DNA from: Saksenaea vasiformis B4078
Lineage: Eukaryota > Mucoromycota > Mucoromycetes > Mucorales > Saksenaeaceae
NCBI GenBank assembly: GCA_000697055.1
Contig: JNDT01002086.1
Location: forward strand, 1-64,000
DNA: 64,000 bases
Direction of reading: 5' to 3'
Part shown: piece after piece, positions 48,596-59,089 of the stretch
How positions within the stretch are numbered: the stretch's first letter is position 1
Layout of the letters: every line of letters starts with the position of its first letter
Notes under the pieces: model-generated
Told to the model about the DNA's origin: nothing
Database searches by the model: none
Seen by the model: the letters and a program-made list of their open reading frames with translations, nothing else
Translations under genes and position numbers: made by a program

Positions 48596-49504
48596 TTAAA
48601 CCTTGAAGCCACGGCTGGCACGCTTACCACGTGCACGCTCGAACTTGCGGCCCTTGCTGCGGACATAGGGCTTCTTGTTCTTGTGGGGACCCATGCCAAA
48701 GTGCTTGACGGCCTCACGGGAGTTCTTGGCACCACGGATCAACACGGTGTTGGAACCGGTGGGGGCACGGAGAGCCAATTGATCCAAAGTCAGAACTTCA
48801 CCACCAGCCTTCAAGATACGGGCCTTGGCGGTCTTGGTGAAACGAAGAGCAGCCACGGAGAGCTTAGGAAGCTCCAACAGACGCGAATCATCGGTGACGG
48901 TGCCAACGACAACCAAGGTCTTGCCATCCTTGGCGTTCTGCACAAGGCGCGAGACAGTGACGGGAGGGCGGTTGATGCGAGACATAAACAAACGCTTCAA
49001 CACGACCTTGTTGAAATTGGCATCAGTGCGGCGAGCAAGGAAGCGGTACAACTAAAAATTCAAAGAAAAGGTTCGGTTCATCCATGTAAAGAAAAAAAAA
49101 AACCTCGGGTTGGTCCCCACAATGCATTCTATTTACCTTCACCAACAAAGCCAAGTACACATTGTCCGACTTGGGAGCAGTGCGGTTGGAGTTCTTCACG
49201 TGGTGGTTTTTAAGGTCGATACCCTAATAATAATAATAATAATTGCAACATGTGGTTGAGTCGCTGGTCTTTTTTTTTCCCGATGATGCTTTCCTCCAAC
49301 ATCCCCCCCCCCAAAGAAAAGAAATTCCTTCTCTGTCTCCAAATGCGATGCATGTTCCATTATCCAAAATGTCGCATGTTGGTTCGATTCGTCCGTTCGT
49401 CAAAATAGAGACAATATCCAGTTATCGTATGCATCCATTCGTTGAATTCACGCATCCCACGCCCCCCATCTAAACATGCTCTATGGATATGATTGCCCTA
49501 CCAT
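48596..49504 (-). CDS. RPL18: 60S ribosomal protein eL18
   Basis: Exon 2 (49137-49223) encodes [20 protein letters not shown] and exon 3 (48596-49051) starts [14 protein letters not shown] and continues with [58 protein letters not shown] and a basic tail. These are the eL18 hallmarks. Exon 1 is inferred to be just the start codon: ATG at 49502-49504 is followed directly by GTAGGG, and the 278-bp intron ends TTATTAG before GGTATC, which makes the start M-GIDLKNH as in other eL18 proteins. Total 181 residues. A first exon of only ATG is common in ribosomal protein genes. The start codon choice is less certain than the rest. Confidence 0.85.
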
Positions 49505-49677
49505 CGTCTAAAACTGAAAAGGAGGTCTGCCACGTCCCACACTGGAACAGGCAATTTGGGACGGACCCACGAAACGTTGGCCCAACAGCGGCATCTGAAA
49601 TAGCCCGGAATGAGGCGGATCCTCCGCCCACCGGAATGACGTTTTTGGTAAAAAAAAAAAAAAAGAAAAAATTGAAC

Positions 49678-51101
49678 TTATTTATTGACGTACAAATTGA
49701 TGTCGATATCCTCAGGTAATGGCACAATGTTGACTTCAAATCGACTTTGGACATCGTTTAGTACGGTTGTATCTTTTTCGTCTGAAACAAAGGTGATACC
49801 AAGACCTTTGGTACCAAAACGTCCGGCTCGACCGACACGATGCAAATAAGTATCCGCACTGTCAGGCATATCATAGTTGATCACGATGTTGACGCGTTCA
49901 ATGTCAATGCCTCTACCAAAAATGTCGGTAGCAACCATGATACGACTTTCAAAGTCCTTGAATGACTTGTAGCGCTTGATACGCTCGTCCTGCGTCATTT
50001 GTGAATGGATGCATACACTTGGAAAGTTGCAGTCCAACAAGATACGGTTAAGCTCATTGGCACGCGGCACAGAGCGTACAAAGACGCAGACCTGGTTAAA
50101 TTCAAGGGAATCCAGGATTTCGTTGAGTTTTCGGTTTTTCTCGCGTTCGTCCATTTTGATGTAAAACTGCTGCAGTCCATGGAGTGTTAGTTTGGCCTCG
50201 TCGTCAACATAGATTTCTAGTGGGTTCTGCATGAACTTTTTACAAATTGGCCGCATGTCTTTGGATAGTGTTGCAGAAAACATCATGACCTGCTTATGAT
50301 GCGGTGTGGAACGGAAGATATCTTGAACATCTCGCCGCATATCTGTAAAAGGCGTTACTATTTCGTTTCTATCACCTCATTTTTACCCAGCTGATCCAAC
50401 ATCTTGTCACATTCATCCAGCACGAAATGCTTCACGTTTCCAAGTTTGAGATGTTTATCGCGAACCAGGGCCAAAACACGACCAGGCGTGCCGACCAGGA
50501 TATGTGGACAAGTGGACTTATCCTTGAGAATGTCTACATCTTTTGACATGGGGACACCACCATAAAAGACGCCTGTACGGATTTCTGGCAGGTATTTGCT
50601 AAATCGCGCGTATTCGTTCTTGATCTGGAAAGCCAATTCACGTGTGTGACAGAGGACGACCACGGATACCTCGCCATCCACAGGCTCAATTTGCTGCAGA
50701 GAAGCAAGGACAAAAACAGCCGTCTTGCCCATACCCGACTTGGCTTGACAGATGACGTCCATACCGAGAATTGATTGTGGAATACATTCTTGCTGCACTG
50801 TTTCAAGATGTCAACTCTTTCGGGCGACCGGCGGGAAAAAGACAACGCAATTCTAACCTTCGGAGGGATGCTCAAAGCCGCAATCAACAATACTTCGCAA
50901 CAGTTCTGGTTTCAACAGAAAATCACGGAAACCCGTCGAATGGATACCAACATAAGATCCCTTTTTATCCTTTTTGGCCTCTTCTTCGGTTTTGCTTGGC
51001 GCCGTCTGTGGTTCCTTTGGGGCAGTGCTGGCTCGTTGGAGTGTTTGCTCATCCTCCTCTTCGTAATCAATTAGATCGTCAGCATGATCGGCGGCAGACA
51101 T
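49678..51101 (-). CDS. SUB2: DEAD-box RNA helicase Sub2 (UAP56/DDX39B)
   Basis: Three exons (50858-51101, 50387-50797, 49678-50342) join in phase to 439 residues. The N-terminus is acidic ([12 protein letters not shown]). Motifs in order: F-motif [21 protein letters not shown]-motif [10 protein letters not shown], motif [19 protein letters not shown], motif II DECD, motif [15 protein letters not shown], motif [11 protein letters not shown] and motif [12 protein letters not shown]. The DECD in place of DEAD and GMGKT pattern are diagnostic for Sub2/UAP56, which acts in spliceosome assembly (U2 recruitment) and in mRNA export through TREX. It sits about 170 bp downstream-adjacent to eL18 on the same strand. 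Confidence 0.97.
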
Positions 51102-51762
51102 AATGAATAAACTAGAAACGGGTCAGTCAGTTCATGTATCATCACCACCATCTTTTTCTTCTTCTACACTACGCCTCCCCCTCCTCCTTCTCCTCACGGC
51201 CCTCTTTCATCCATGTCAATACTGGGGGACTAGTGACAACAAACTACAAGGTCGTCACATCCTCAACGGGCAGCAAAGCAAGAAAAAAAACATGTCAAGA
51301 TAAAAAAAAAAGCAACCCAATTCAACAGAGAAAATCCCCTTGCAAGCTACCCATTAGGCTTTTTCCATTCTCTTTTATCTTCTATCTTTTGACGCAGAAC
51401 GAATGAACCGATGGTTGCCATCGATCCTTTTTTTTTGTTTTTTTTTGTACGTCATTTGATCCGTTGAAGAAGAGCCAACTGTCATCAGTGCAAACAACAC
51501 TGAAAAAAAGGAGAATGTAGCCGTTCGGAGTGCGGAGGGTATGCTTTTTTCTTTTTCTTTTTTTTCAGACAACCTTACCTTGACAGTGATCTGATGGAAT
51601 GGGGTTGAAGAGAAACAACGAAACAATGCAAAGCGCCACGACAATCTCCGCTAGCCAATGCCATTCGACGGACTTTAAATGTAACATGCAGACCTGGACC
51701 ATAGGGCGTATTGAAGTGATTTTGATCTCTTTTTTCTTCTTCTTCTCTCATCTTTGCTTCTT
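51102..51762. other. Divergent promoter region of SUB2 and DAO copy 1
   Basis: Pyrimidine- and purine-rich low-complexity DNA, for example CTTCTTCTACACTACGCCTC and long T runs. No gene. The right edge ends with a T/C-rich tract just before the start at 51763. Confidence 0.45.
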
Positions 51763-53187
51763 ATGGAAAACGCTGTTGTGCTTGGTATGCAAAATCTTTG
51801 ATTGATTTCATCTTACTCAAAACATGCATACAACATCAAGGGGCCGGCGTCAGTGGATTGACCACTGCTGTCACTTTGCTGCAAAATGGCTACAAAGACG
51901 TCACTGTGGTGGCCAAACACTCACCTGGGGATATGTCCTTTGAATACACTTCTCCGTGGGCTGGCGCTTCCATCTTAAGTTTTGCTTGTTCCAACGACAA
52001 GCGGTTGAAAGGTTTGCGTCCGTCGCTTGACATTTTAGTTTGTTCTTTTTGATTGAGAGGGGTTGTTCCCAGAAATTGACCGCGATACCATCAAGGTATT
52101 TGCTTATTTGGAAGCAAATGTACCTGAAGCGGGTGTCATGTGCTGCGGTGGAGTGAATTATGCTGACGCGCATGACGTCTTTGGCGAGGATATTACCTGG
52201 GCGCGCGAACACTACAACGAGGTAAATAAGAGGGATGGTGAACTTTTTTTTTGCAAGGAACAACATGCGATTAGCCATTGATTTACTTACGGTAGTTTCA
52301 AGAAATTCCCAAAGAAGAACTCCCTACAGGTGCTTTAATTGGTTTCCGATTTTCATCCTGTACGTACGTAACCCTGAAACTTTTTTTCTTTTTTCTCATG
52401 ACGTTGTCCAAGTCACCGTGAATGTGCCACAGTACCTTGCCTGGCTCAAACGTCAGTTGATGATGTTGGGCGGTCGGTTAGAGAGAGCCGAGTTTGGAAG
52501 CATTCATGAAGCGATGCTGCAATACCCAAAGGCTACTGCGTTTATCAATTGCACAGCGCTTGGTTCTCTCACGCTCTCGGATGTTCAAGACAAGTCGATG
52601 TCACCTATCCGAGGACAGACGGTTTTGGTACACGCTCCACATGTCAAACAACAGATCTGTCGCATTGGTAAAGACCAGACTTGCTTGTCCCTCTCTTTTT
52701 TAACTACAACCAAAAAAAAAAAAACCTAGGCAATGGTAATTACACATATATGATGCCCCGTATGGACGGTAGCGTGATCTGCGGTGGATCGATGGAACCC
52801 GATAATCAAGACCCTGTTCCTGACTGGAAGTTAACAAAATCAATCCTGAATCGTTGTTACGAACTACATCCTGAGATTACCCATGGACAAGGACCAGATG
52901 CGTATAATATCATTTCCATCAATGTTGGTTTCAGACCGACTCGCAAGGATGGAATCCGCATTGAAAAGGAGATCCGACGTTTGTATTATGTTCCCATTTA
53001 TGTAAAAAAAAAGAATGTGGCTAACCGTGTGAAATCAAAAAAAATGATAGGTTGTCCTGATGGCAGAAAAGTCGTTGTCTGCCATAATTATGGTCATGGG
53101 TCCCACGGATACCAGACCAGTTGGGGCTCTAGTATGAGAGTAATGCGGTTACTGGACGATAAGACTGGTAGTCTGTCTAAGCTATAG
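51763..53187 (+). CDS. D-amino-acid oxidase, copy 1 (peroxisomal)
   Basis: Multi-exon gene with the first exon only 22 bp (51763-51784). It encodes a FAD-dependent oxidase that converts D-amino acids to keto acids, NH3 and H2O2. The Rossmann motif is VVLGAGVSGLTTAV (GxGxxG) split by the first intron, then SPWAGASILSF. Later blocks are FQEIPKEELPTGALIGFRFS, TVNVPQYLAWLKRQL, FINCTALGSLTL, GQTVLVHAPHVK and the active-site Arg block INVGFRPTRKDGIRIE, ending with CHNYGHGSHGYQTSWG, the C-terminal signature. The last three residues SKL are a PTS1 peroxisome signal. Exon phases match copy 2 at every junction I checked. Confidence 0.9.
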
Positions 53188-53550
53188 GATCACGTACGTC
53201 TTAAAAAAAAAACTACCGATCTTTTTATGTCTCAACTGGAAAGTTGTAATCTATCGATCGAACAAACAGACATTTTACTTTAAAGAACAAATAGTTCCCA
53301 AAACATAATTCAATTTTAGAAAGTAGATGCATCTGGATTTCCCCAGTTTCCGTCGCATTTTACTGTGACTAGCGGTTATATATCTTTTTGATGGAAGATC
53401 CCCGTCACCACTAGTCTGTGTGTCACGTTTTCTGGGGGACTGTGCACTGTGTTATGAGTCAGAGCAACACACCCCCCAAAAAAATAACCAAATAAACATA
53501 TATATAAAACCGCGATAGCTCGATCACAAGCCATCTATATCTTTTTCCTC
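53188..53550. other. Intergenic spacer between DAO copies, promoter of copy 2
   Basis: 360 bp containing the TATA box at 53501 and AT-rich sequence; no gene. Confidence 0.5.
53501..53508 (+). promoter_or_regulatory. TATA box of DAO copy 2
   Basis: TATATAAA, 43-50 bp upstream of the ATG at 53551. Confidence 0.6.
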
Positions 53551-54973
53551 ATGGAACGCGTCGTTATACTTGGTATGTTACTCGATATGCAATATATCAC
53601 TAAAAACTTAATCCACCCATCAAAAAAGGTGCTGGTGTTAGTGGTTTAACCACAGCTGTTACTTTGTTAAGAAATGGCTATAAAGATGTTGTTGTTGTGG
53701 GCAAGCATTTACCGGGAGAGATGTCCTCTGAATATACCTCTCCATGGGCTGGTGCTTCCATTTTAAGCTTTGCTTCCAGCAATGACGAACGACTGCAAGG
53801 TAAATTTTAGTGTCGTATCATTTGCTATGTGTCATGTTTGCTCACGTGTTCATGGGATCTAGCGATCGATCGGGATACTTTTAAAGAATTCGCTTATTTA
53901 CATGCCAATGCTCCTGAGGCTGCTGTTATGTATTGTCCTGGCACAGAATACATGGAACTACCTGACGCGGTCGGTGAGAACAGTATGTGGGTTCGCGATC
54001 TTTACAACGAGGTAAGTAAGCCGTTTGATGCCCAGATAGAAAACCCACCCACCTCACGAAACGATTTTTAGTTTCAAGAATTACCAAAAGAGGAGCTTCC
54101 TTCTGGCGTTGCATTTGGTTTTCGGTTCTCATCGTGTAAGGTTTTGCCCCGCATTTCTTCTCACGCGTATAGCCAATGACTCATTCTATGTTTGGGACTC
54201 AGTCACGGCTAGCGTGCCGCAATACCTTCCCTGGCTTGTGAGCCAGTTGACGCAACTGGGAGGCCGATTGGAAAGAGCCGAGTTTAAAAGCTTAGATGAA
54301 GTGATGCTAAAGTACAAGGACGCGACTGCCATTGTCAACTGCGCCGGTCTTGGATCTGTCAAGCTTTTGGATGTTCAAGATAAATCCATGTTTACTATCC
54401 GAGGACAGACAGTTCTTGTACGCGCCCCACACGTGAAACAACAAGTTTATCGCACTGGTATACTCGTTTTTGCTTTTCTCGGCTCGTGTCAACAAGTTTT
54501 GCTCAATCAACCAAAAACTGTAGGCCATGATTTTACGTATATTATCCCACGCGCAGATGGTAATGTGATTTGTGGTGGGACAATGGACACCGAAAATCGA
54601 GATCCTGCTCCTGACAGCCAATTGACGAAAAATATTTTAAAACGTTGCTATGAGCTATACCCTGAAATCACTCATGGAAAAGGACCAGATGCTTTTGACA
54701 TTGTTTCCATCAATGTTGGTTTCAGACCCGGTCGCAAGGATGGCATCCGTATTGAAAAGGAGATTCGACGTTCGTACCTTTTTCTTTTTTTTTTTTTCTG
54801 CGGATGCAAAACTGTGGCTAATCAATCCTATGACAAATATAGGTTGTTCGGATGGCAGAAAAGTTGTCGTCTGTCATAATTATGGTCATGGATCTCATGG
54901 CTATCAGTCGAGCTGGGGATCCAGCGCGAGAGTACTGAAACTACTCAATGATAAGAACCTTTCCAAGTTATAG
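53551..54973 (+). CDS. D-amino-acid oxidase, copy 2 (peroxisomal)
   Basis: Same exon plan as copy 1: a 22-bp first exon (MERVVIL), intron, then GAGVSGLTTAVTLLRNGYKD. Blocks are SPWAGASILSFASSNDERLQ, LPKEELPSGVAFGFRFS, VPQYLPWLVSQLTQLGGRLE, AIVNCAGLGSVKLLDVQ, GQTVLVRAPHVKQQV, ITHGKGPDAFDIVSINVGFR with the substrate-binding Arg, KVVVCHNYGHGSHGYQSSWG, and a PTS1 tail (SKL). NCAGLG fits the usual flavin-binding Asn-Cys-x-Gly-Leu-Gly, whereas copy 1 has NCTALGS, which is less typical. Two tandem copies 364 bp apart in the same direction, with identical intron positions, show a local duplication. Copy 2 looks closer to the canonical enzyme. Confidence 0.92.
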
Positions 54974-55308
54974 ACTTACTGGATAGATGATAAGAATAAA
55001 CCCGTTCTGCTGATGACTCTGTGGGAAACCGCGGAAGTATGTAGTCAAATTTGGTAATCTCATCATCTGCAACCTTAACACGTAGCACCGAGATGCAAAA
55101 CAAACCATTAAGATTGTGTTATCTTCTCACATCGGATGTTGTCAGCGTTTATGCACATGGGCAACAGTTTATTGAGATAAAATGAGATCAAGGACGGGCG
55201 AGGTGCAATAGATGACTGTCCTTTTGTTCTCATTTATGATGGTATCGCTAGCGTTCATTCATTCATTCGTTGATTGCAACATAGTATACATTTGGAAGAA
55301 CAGCTTGT
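54974..55308. other. Intergenic between DAO copy 2 and the CUE gene
   Basis: 335 bp, no gene. The sequence at 55246-55270 has short ATTC repeats. Confidence 0.4.
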
Positions 55309-56686
55309 TCATCCTGTGTGTAGCATTCTATCAGCATCTGCCGGATCAATAACTCTATCTTTGTGGTGTAATTCGTATGCGGGAGGTGGTGGAAGAAACT
55401 CAGGAGCCGAACTGCTTGATTCGAATGGATTGATAGAATGGGGTGATGTACTGAGCACTGATACATCCACTTCATTAACTTCCCATTTTGCTTTTTTTTT
55501 TTTCACCAGCAGCTTACCTGGTGTGTTCGTATGACGTGATGATGACGATGATGGTGCGGAAGCTAACATAGATGATAATCACAGTCAGAACACAAAGAAT
55601 GTTGCAATAAATGTTTCTACGTACAGGATGGAGGAATAGGAAGAGAGCGCCGTTGGATATTCATTGGTAATGGTGGTAGTGACGGTGTTGGTGCGGTTTG
55701 TGCTTTTTTTGGGGGCGACATATGAGTTAAGCGGGGATGGGAACAGTTATCAAACTTACTGCGTGGATTGGTACGTGTTACGGTGATCCTACTTTGTGAA
55801 CGCGGAGTGGTCGATACATGCAAAGCAACTCTGAAGTTGAATATTAGCAACCAATGGCCTTCTCTCTATTATTATTATTACTTACGATCGACTGTTTCCT
55901 GCGGGGCATGAAGCAATTGTTGCTGCACGGGTTCTGTTGGCACAGATGGCTGCTACTCTATTACAGTACGATGTGGCTTTTTGAATTGAGTTGGAGATAT
56001 CTGCTTCTACATTGACAAAAGGATTATGTCGGTCGTCATAACTGATGGCTACACATAAGTGAATTTTTTTGTTTTTTTTTAGACACGTTGTTGGTCTGCA
56101 TTTCCTTTTTTTTTTCCTGTACCTGGCCTCGGGGGACCACGACCTATCGTACAATAACAATTAGACTATTTTTTTAAAGGGTAGTAACAACTCATACGTA
56201 GTGTGCCTGTGCAGCGCCATTCATTTGATGAATGAGCTGACTGTTGTCGTGCTCTCATCTGTTTCTGTCGTACTAGCTCTTGGCGCCACAAAGCCAGCTC
56301 TTCGCGCACAGCCAAGGGTTTCTTGGCATTCTACGGAGTTCATTCCGGGCCTGATTCAGTGCTTCAAAGAAAAAGAAAAGAAAAAAAAGAAAAAAAGAGG
56401 GCACAACTTACTGTTGTGTGCGTCACCTTCTTTTTTATTTGACAGTTGGATAGGTCAGTGCCTCTTTGATTCGTGTTGCGGAGTTGAAGCGTACCTGTGT
56501 TGAAGGACGAGGAGGAAGGCTAGGACTCGATGGTGATGAAGTAACGGAAGGATCCGACATGCTTAATAATGCTTCGAAAGCCGAGTCCATGTCACCAAGT
56601 TCATGTGTTAAAACATCTTCAATGACAATACGATCAAGTTTAGGAAAAGCCTCTGCTAATGTTTGGATCTTTAGGTCGTCATCCAT
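55309..56686 (-). CDS. CUE-domain protein, multi-exon, proline-rich
   Basis: The gene starts at ATG 56686 with MDDDLKIQTLAEAFPKLDRI, then VIEDVLTHELGDMDSAFEAL, a CUE (UBA-like) ubiquitin-binding domain with the FP and a di-hydrophobic tail. After it come a Ser/Pro segment, a charged helix (EELALWRQELVRQKQMRARQ) at about 56350-56215, and Pro-rich exons at about 55850-55620 (MSPPKKAQTAPTPSLPPLP) and 55550-55309 (NPFESSSSAPEFLPPPPAYE) ending HTG-stop. The PPPPAY run resembles a PPxY motif that binds WW domains of NEDD4/Rsp5 ligases. CUE plus PPxY suggests a ubiquitin-ligase adaptor (inference). Exon joins in the middle were not fully resolved. Confidence 0.6.
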
Positions 56687-57214
56687 ATTAAGAGAAAAAA
56701 AAGAGTGTAACGCGTAGGTTGAATGAATGAAAATTTCGGGCCCTTTTTCTTTTTTCTTTTTCGGTACTTCGTGCGTCACCAATGGAACCTGTTTTTTTTT
56801 ATTTTACATGTTCACTCCAGTATATAGGGTACTACAATCGACTTGCTTTTTTTTTCCCCATTCTTCTTAGAGAACGTGCTATCATGGATTAAGATTTGGC
56901 CGACCCTTAAATTTTGGTATGGCAAGAATTGCAATTGCTGCCAATATATACAATACAATGGAGAGAGAGAGAGAGAGAGGAGGTTTTTGTCCAATTAAAT
57001 GATTGCAAAGCAGGGTGCTTCATTTGATCGGGCTCAATTCTTTTGCTGCTCCCTTGCTTCATGTCTGTTAATCACATTACGGACAAGTTTTTTTTTTCAC
57101 CCTTGAACTACTGCATTAGCATGGCCCTTGCCTCTTTGCTTGACGTTGCTATTGTTGTTTACCGGATAGTATTAAAAAGGAGTGCCTGCTTCCAGGGAGG
57201 GAGGATCCATTCAC
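56687..57214. other. Intergenic; (GA)n microsatellite
   Basis: Contains a GA dinucleotide run at about 56961-56979 and long T runs. No gene is seen; the right end is the promoter of the secreted protein gene. Confidence 0.5.
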
Positions 57215-57221
57215 TATAAAA
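57215..57221 (+). promoter_or_regulatory. TATA box of the cysteine-rich secreted protein gene
   Basis: TATAAAA, about 55 bp upstream of the ATG at 57274. Confidence 0.6.
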
Positions 57222-57273
57222 GCTGCTGGTTTCCACATCTTTCGTTTTGGCTCCATCCTCTCTTTGTTTACTC

Positions 57274-57599
57274 ATGCATTTTCAACTCTTTTCTATTGGT
57301 GCTCTGGCTTTCTTTGCTTCCATGGTGATGGCGAGACAGGAAATTGAAAGTGATCCAGATGAAATCAATCCTTTCTGTAAGCAAAAAAAAAGGCTCCCCC
57401 GGTCTATATATAAAGAGATAGCTAAGCAACTCTTCTTCTTTTTATATATATAGACTGTCATGTGTTCCCACTGAGAACTTGTCAACAAACATGTCCAGCA
57501 GGAGATCTAGCTGTTAGTTTTTCAAAATGTATACGCGGATCGGAAGATTATGAATGTTGCGAACTCAAATGTTGCCGTGCAAGTGGCCTTGAAGCCTAA
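57274..57599 (+). CDS. Small secreted eight-cysteine protein
   Basis: Two exons (57274-57376, 57454-57599) join in phase to 82 residues. The N-terminal 21 residues form a signal peptide (LFSIGALAFFASMVMA) with a likely cleavage after MA. A short acidic propeptide-like stretch (ESDPDEINPF) precedes a 49-residue domain with eight Cys in the pattern C-x7-C-x3-C-x11-C-x7-CC-x3-CC. The spacing is that of a disulfide-bonded miniprotein. No match to a named family from memory. Possible roles are antimicrobial peptide, inhibitor or effector; none is shown. Confidence 0.8.
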
Positions 57600-57674
57600 A
57601 TTTCTAATGTAGTTAAAAAAAACGCTCCAGGCATAATAAAAAGTCGTTACACAACCCCGTTTTTTTTTCTTTAT

Positions 57675-58311
57675 TCATCCATAGCGAAGTCCACCATAGA
57701 ACCCAATTAAGAAGGACGATTTGAATTGTAGATTGTGGGTTAAAAAGCCAACCAATGCCTGCCATTTTGAATGAATATCGCGTTTGGTGACGCGTCCGTC
57801 CTTATCCACATCCAATTGTTCGCGATATCCCCCTTCGATACGGTCCCAATGAATGGTAATGTAGCCTTTCCTAGACATGTACTAATCATAATCATAATAA
57901 TAACCGTTTTGTCATCTCTTTCTGGTTGCAAGGAAAAGTTTTTACCTGCAAAAAGACAAAGCCTACGCCCACAGCCATGGCAAATAATTTGCCTACCTTC
58001 TTGATCAGGTAGCCCGTACAGAAACCAAGAAAGGTGCCAAATGTCAGTTCGCCTTTGCGCATCAGTGATTTCTCAGACGGTGCGTCCTTCTTGATCGCCT
58101 CTTTGATCCCATCAACTACCTCACTAGCAGGTGTTTGCGCTTTTTCTTCAATAAGACCTTGGCACTCTACTGGCTGCCTAACAAGCGAGGCGCCGGCACT
58201 GCCTGCGGTAGCTAATGCAAACACTTTGGAAGAAGAATCCCGTGTTGTCCGGTACCACGGTCTGGTTAGGACTTGCCACATGTACACCATTTTTTTAGCG
58301 TTTCCCATCAT
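57675..58311 (-). CDS. FUN14-family mitochondrial membrane protein
   Basis: Two exons with a splice after FVFLQ. The C-terminal half is the FUN14 domain: LTFGTFLGFCTGYLIKKVGK, a Gly-rich transmembrane segment (LFAMAVGVGFVFLQ), MSRKGYITIHWDRI and a second hydrophobic stretch ending FLIGFYGGLRYG. The N-terminus has an Arg-rich stretch (RPWYRTTRDSSS) before a Ala/Gly-rich segment, compatible with mitochondrial targeting. FUNDC1 in animals is a mitophagy receptor via a YxxL LIR motif; I see no clear N-terminal LIR here, so a mitophagy role is not implied. The start at 58311 (Met-Met-Gly-Asn) is the best available. Confidence 0.83.
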
Positions 58312-58449
58312 CCATGGACACTAACGTCTTTGTACTTACGACATGATGGCGTTGCAGCACTAAGTCGCGGGCGCAATGATAATGCAGCACGTGCCACAGT
58401 AGTAGTAGTAGGTCGCACACACCATGGATGAACTGTGGAAGTAAGCCGG

Positions 58450-58797
58450 ATGCTAGCACGCAGCATGACGAATAAGGAAAGAAATCAAGATCTAGCTGCG
58501 CTCTTGGGGCCTGATCTCGCTTATATTCCCACTTTCTATGAAAATCTCCGGAATAGAACGTTTAACCGTAAAAAAGAAAGAAAGAAAAGCTTCCTCTCCC
58601 TGCGCATGACGCGTCATCACGTCTTCTGTTGTCGATCCTGTTCTAATCGAACCAAAAAAAAAGCATCTGAGGGTTTCGGTTACTGTAGGGTGCATGCTTC
58701 TCCAGGTCATTTGAATAAGGATCTTCCCCAGTTGCCAACGGATTGCAAAAATGCTAAACGTATGTTTGGTCCAATTAAAAACAGCACGCTACCATGA
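58450..58797 (+). CDS. Hypothetical 115-residue protein, divergent from FUN14 gene
   Basis: An uninterrupted plus-strand frame from ATG 58450 to a TGA at 58795. It has a basic start (LARSMTNKERNQDL), an AALLGPDLAYIPTFYENLR segment, then a Lys/Arg-rich middle with several Cys, and LNKDLPQLPTDCKNAKRM at the end. The middle may be a retained intron, since GTAAAAAAG after the codons for NRTFN and a TACTGTAG before GTGCATGC look like splice sites, but the joined phase does not fit. I recognise no domain. It lies 138 bp from the divergently transcribed FUN14 gene, so the promoter would be shared. Confidence 0.45.
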   Translation: MLARSMTNKERNQDLAALLGPDLAYIPTFYENLRNRTFNRKKERKKSFLSLRMTRHHVFCCRSCSNRTKKKASEGFGYCRVHASPGHLNKDLPQLPTDCKNAKRMFGPIKNSTLP

Positions 58798-59089
58798 TTT
58801 GTTTGTTATCATAAAATGCAGGGTCGAGAATAATACATATATATTCGGTCAGTAAATTCGACATAATTGACATCTTTTTTTTTTTTTTTTACTTGGATCG
58901 TTCTAGAAAGAAAGTACATGCATGCACCCTCTTTGAAACTGCACATGTAGCCACCTGACAAAATGCAACACCATCTGACATGTATCTGCTAGTTGGCCCG
59001 TTGGCTAGCTTTTTGCCCTATGCCTCCTCTCTCCAAAGGAAACCACCGACATGCGGATTTATTTTCAAGAAATGGGTGATTAAGGCGAG

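Noticed and set aside
48566..49213. 215-codon plus-strand frame
   Set aside because: Antisense shadow of the eL18 gene.
49381..49395. tRNA B-box-like GGTTCGATTC
   Set aside because: No A box or cloverleaf around it; it lies in the first intron of eL18.
51599..51805. 68-codon plus-strand frame before DAO copy 1
   Set aside because: Overlaps the DAO first exon in a different frame; part of the leader.
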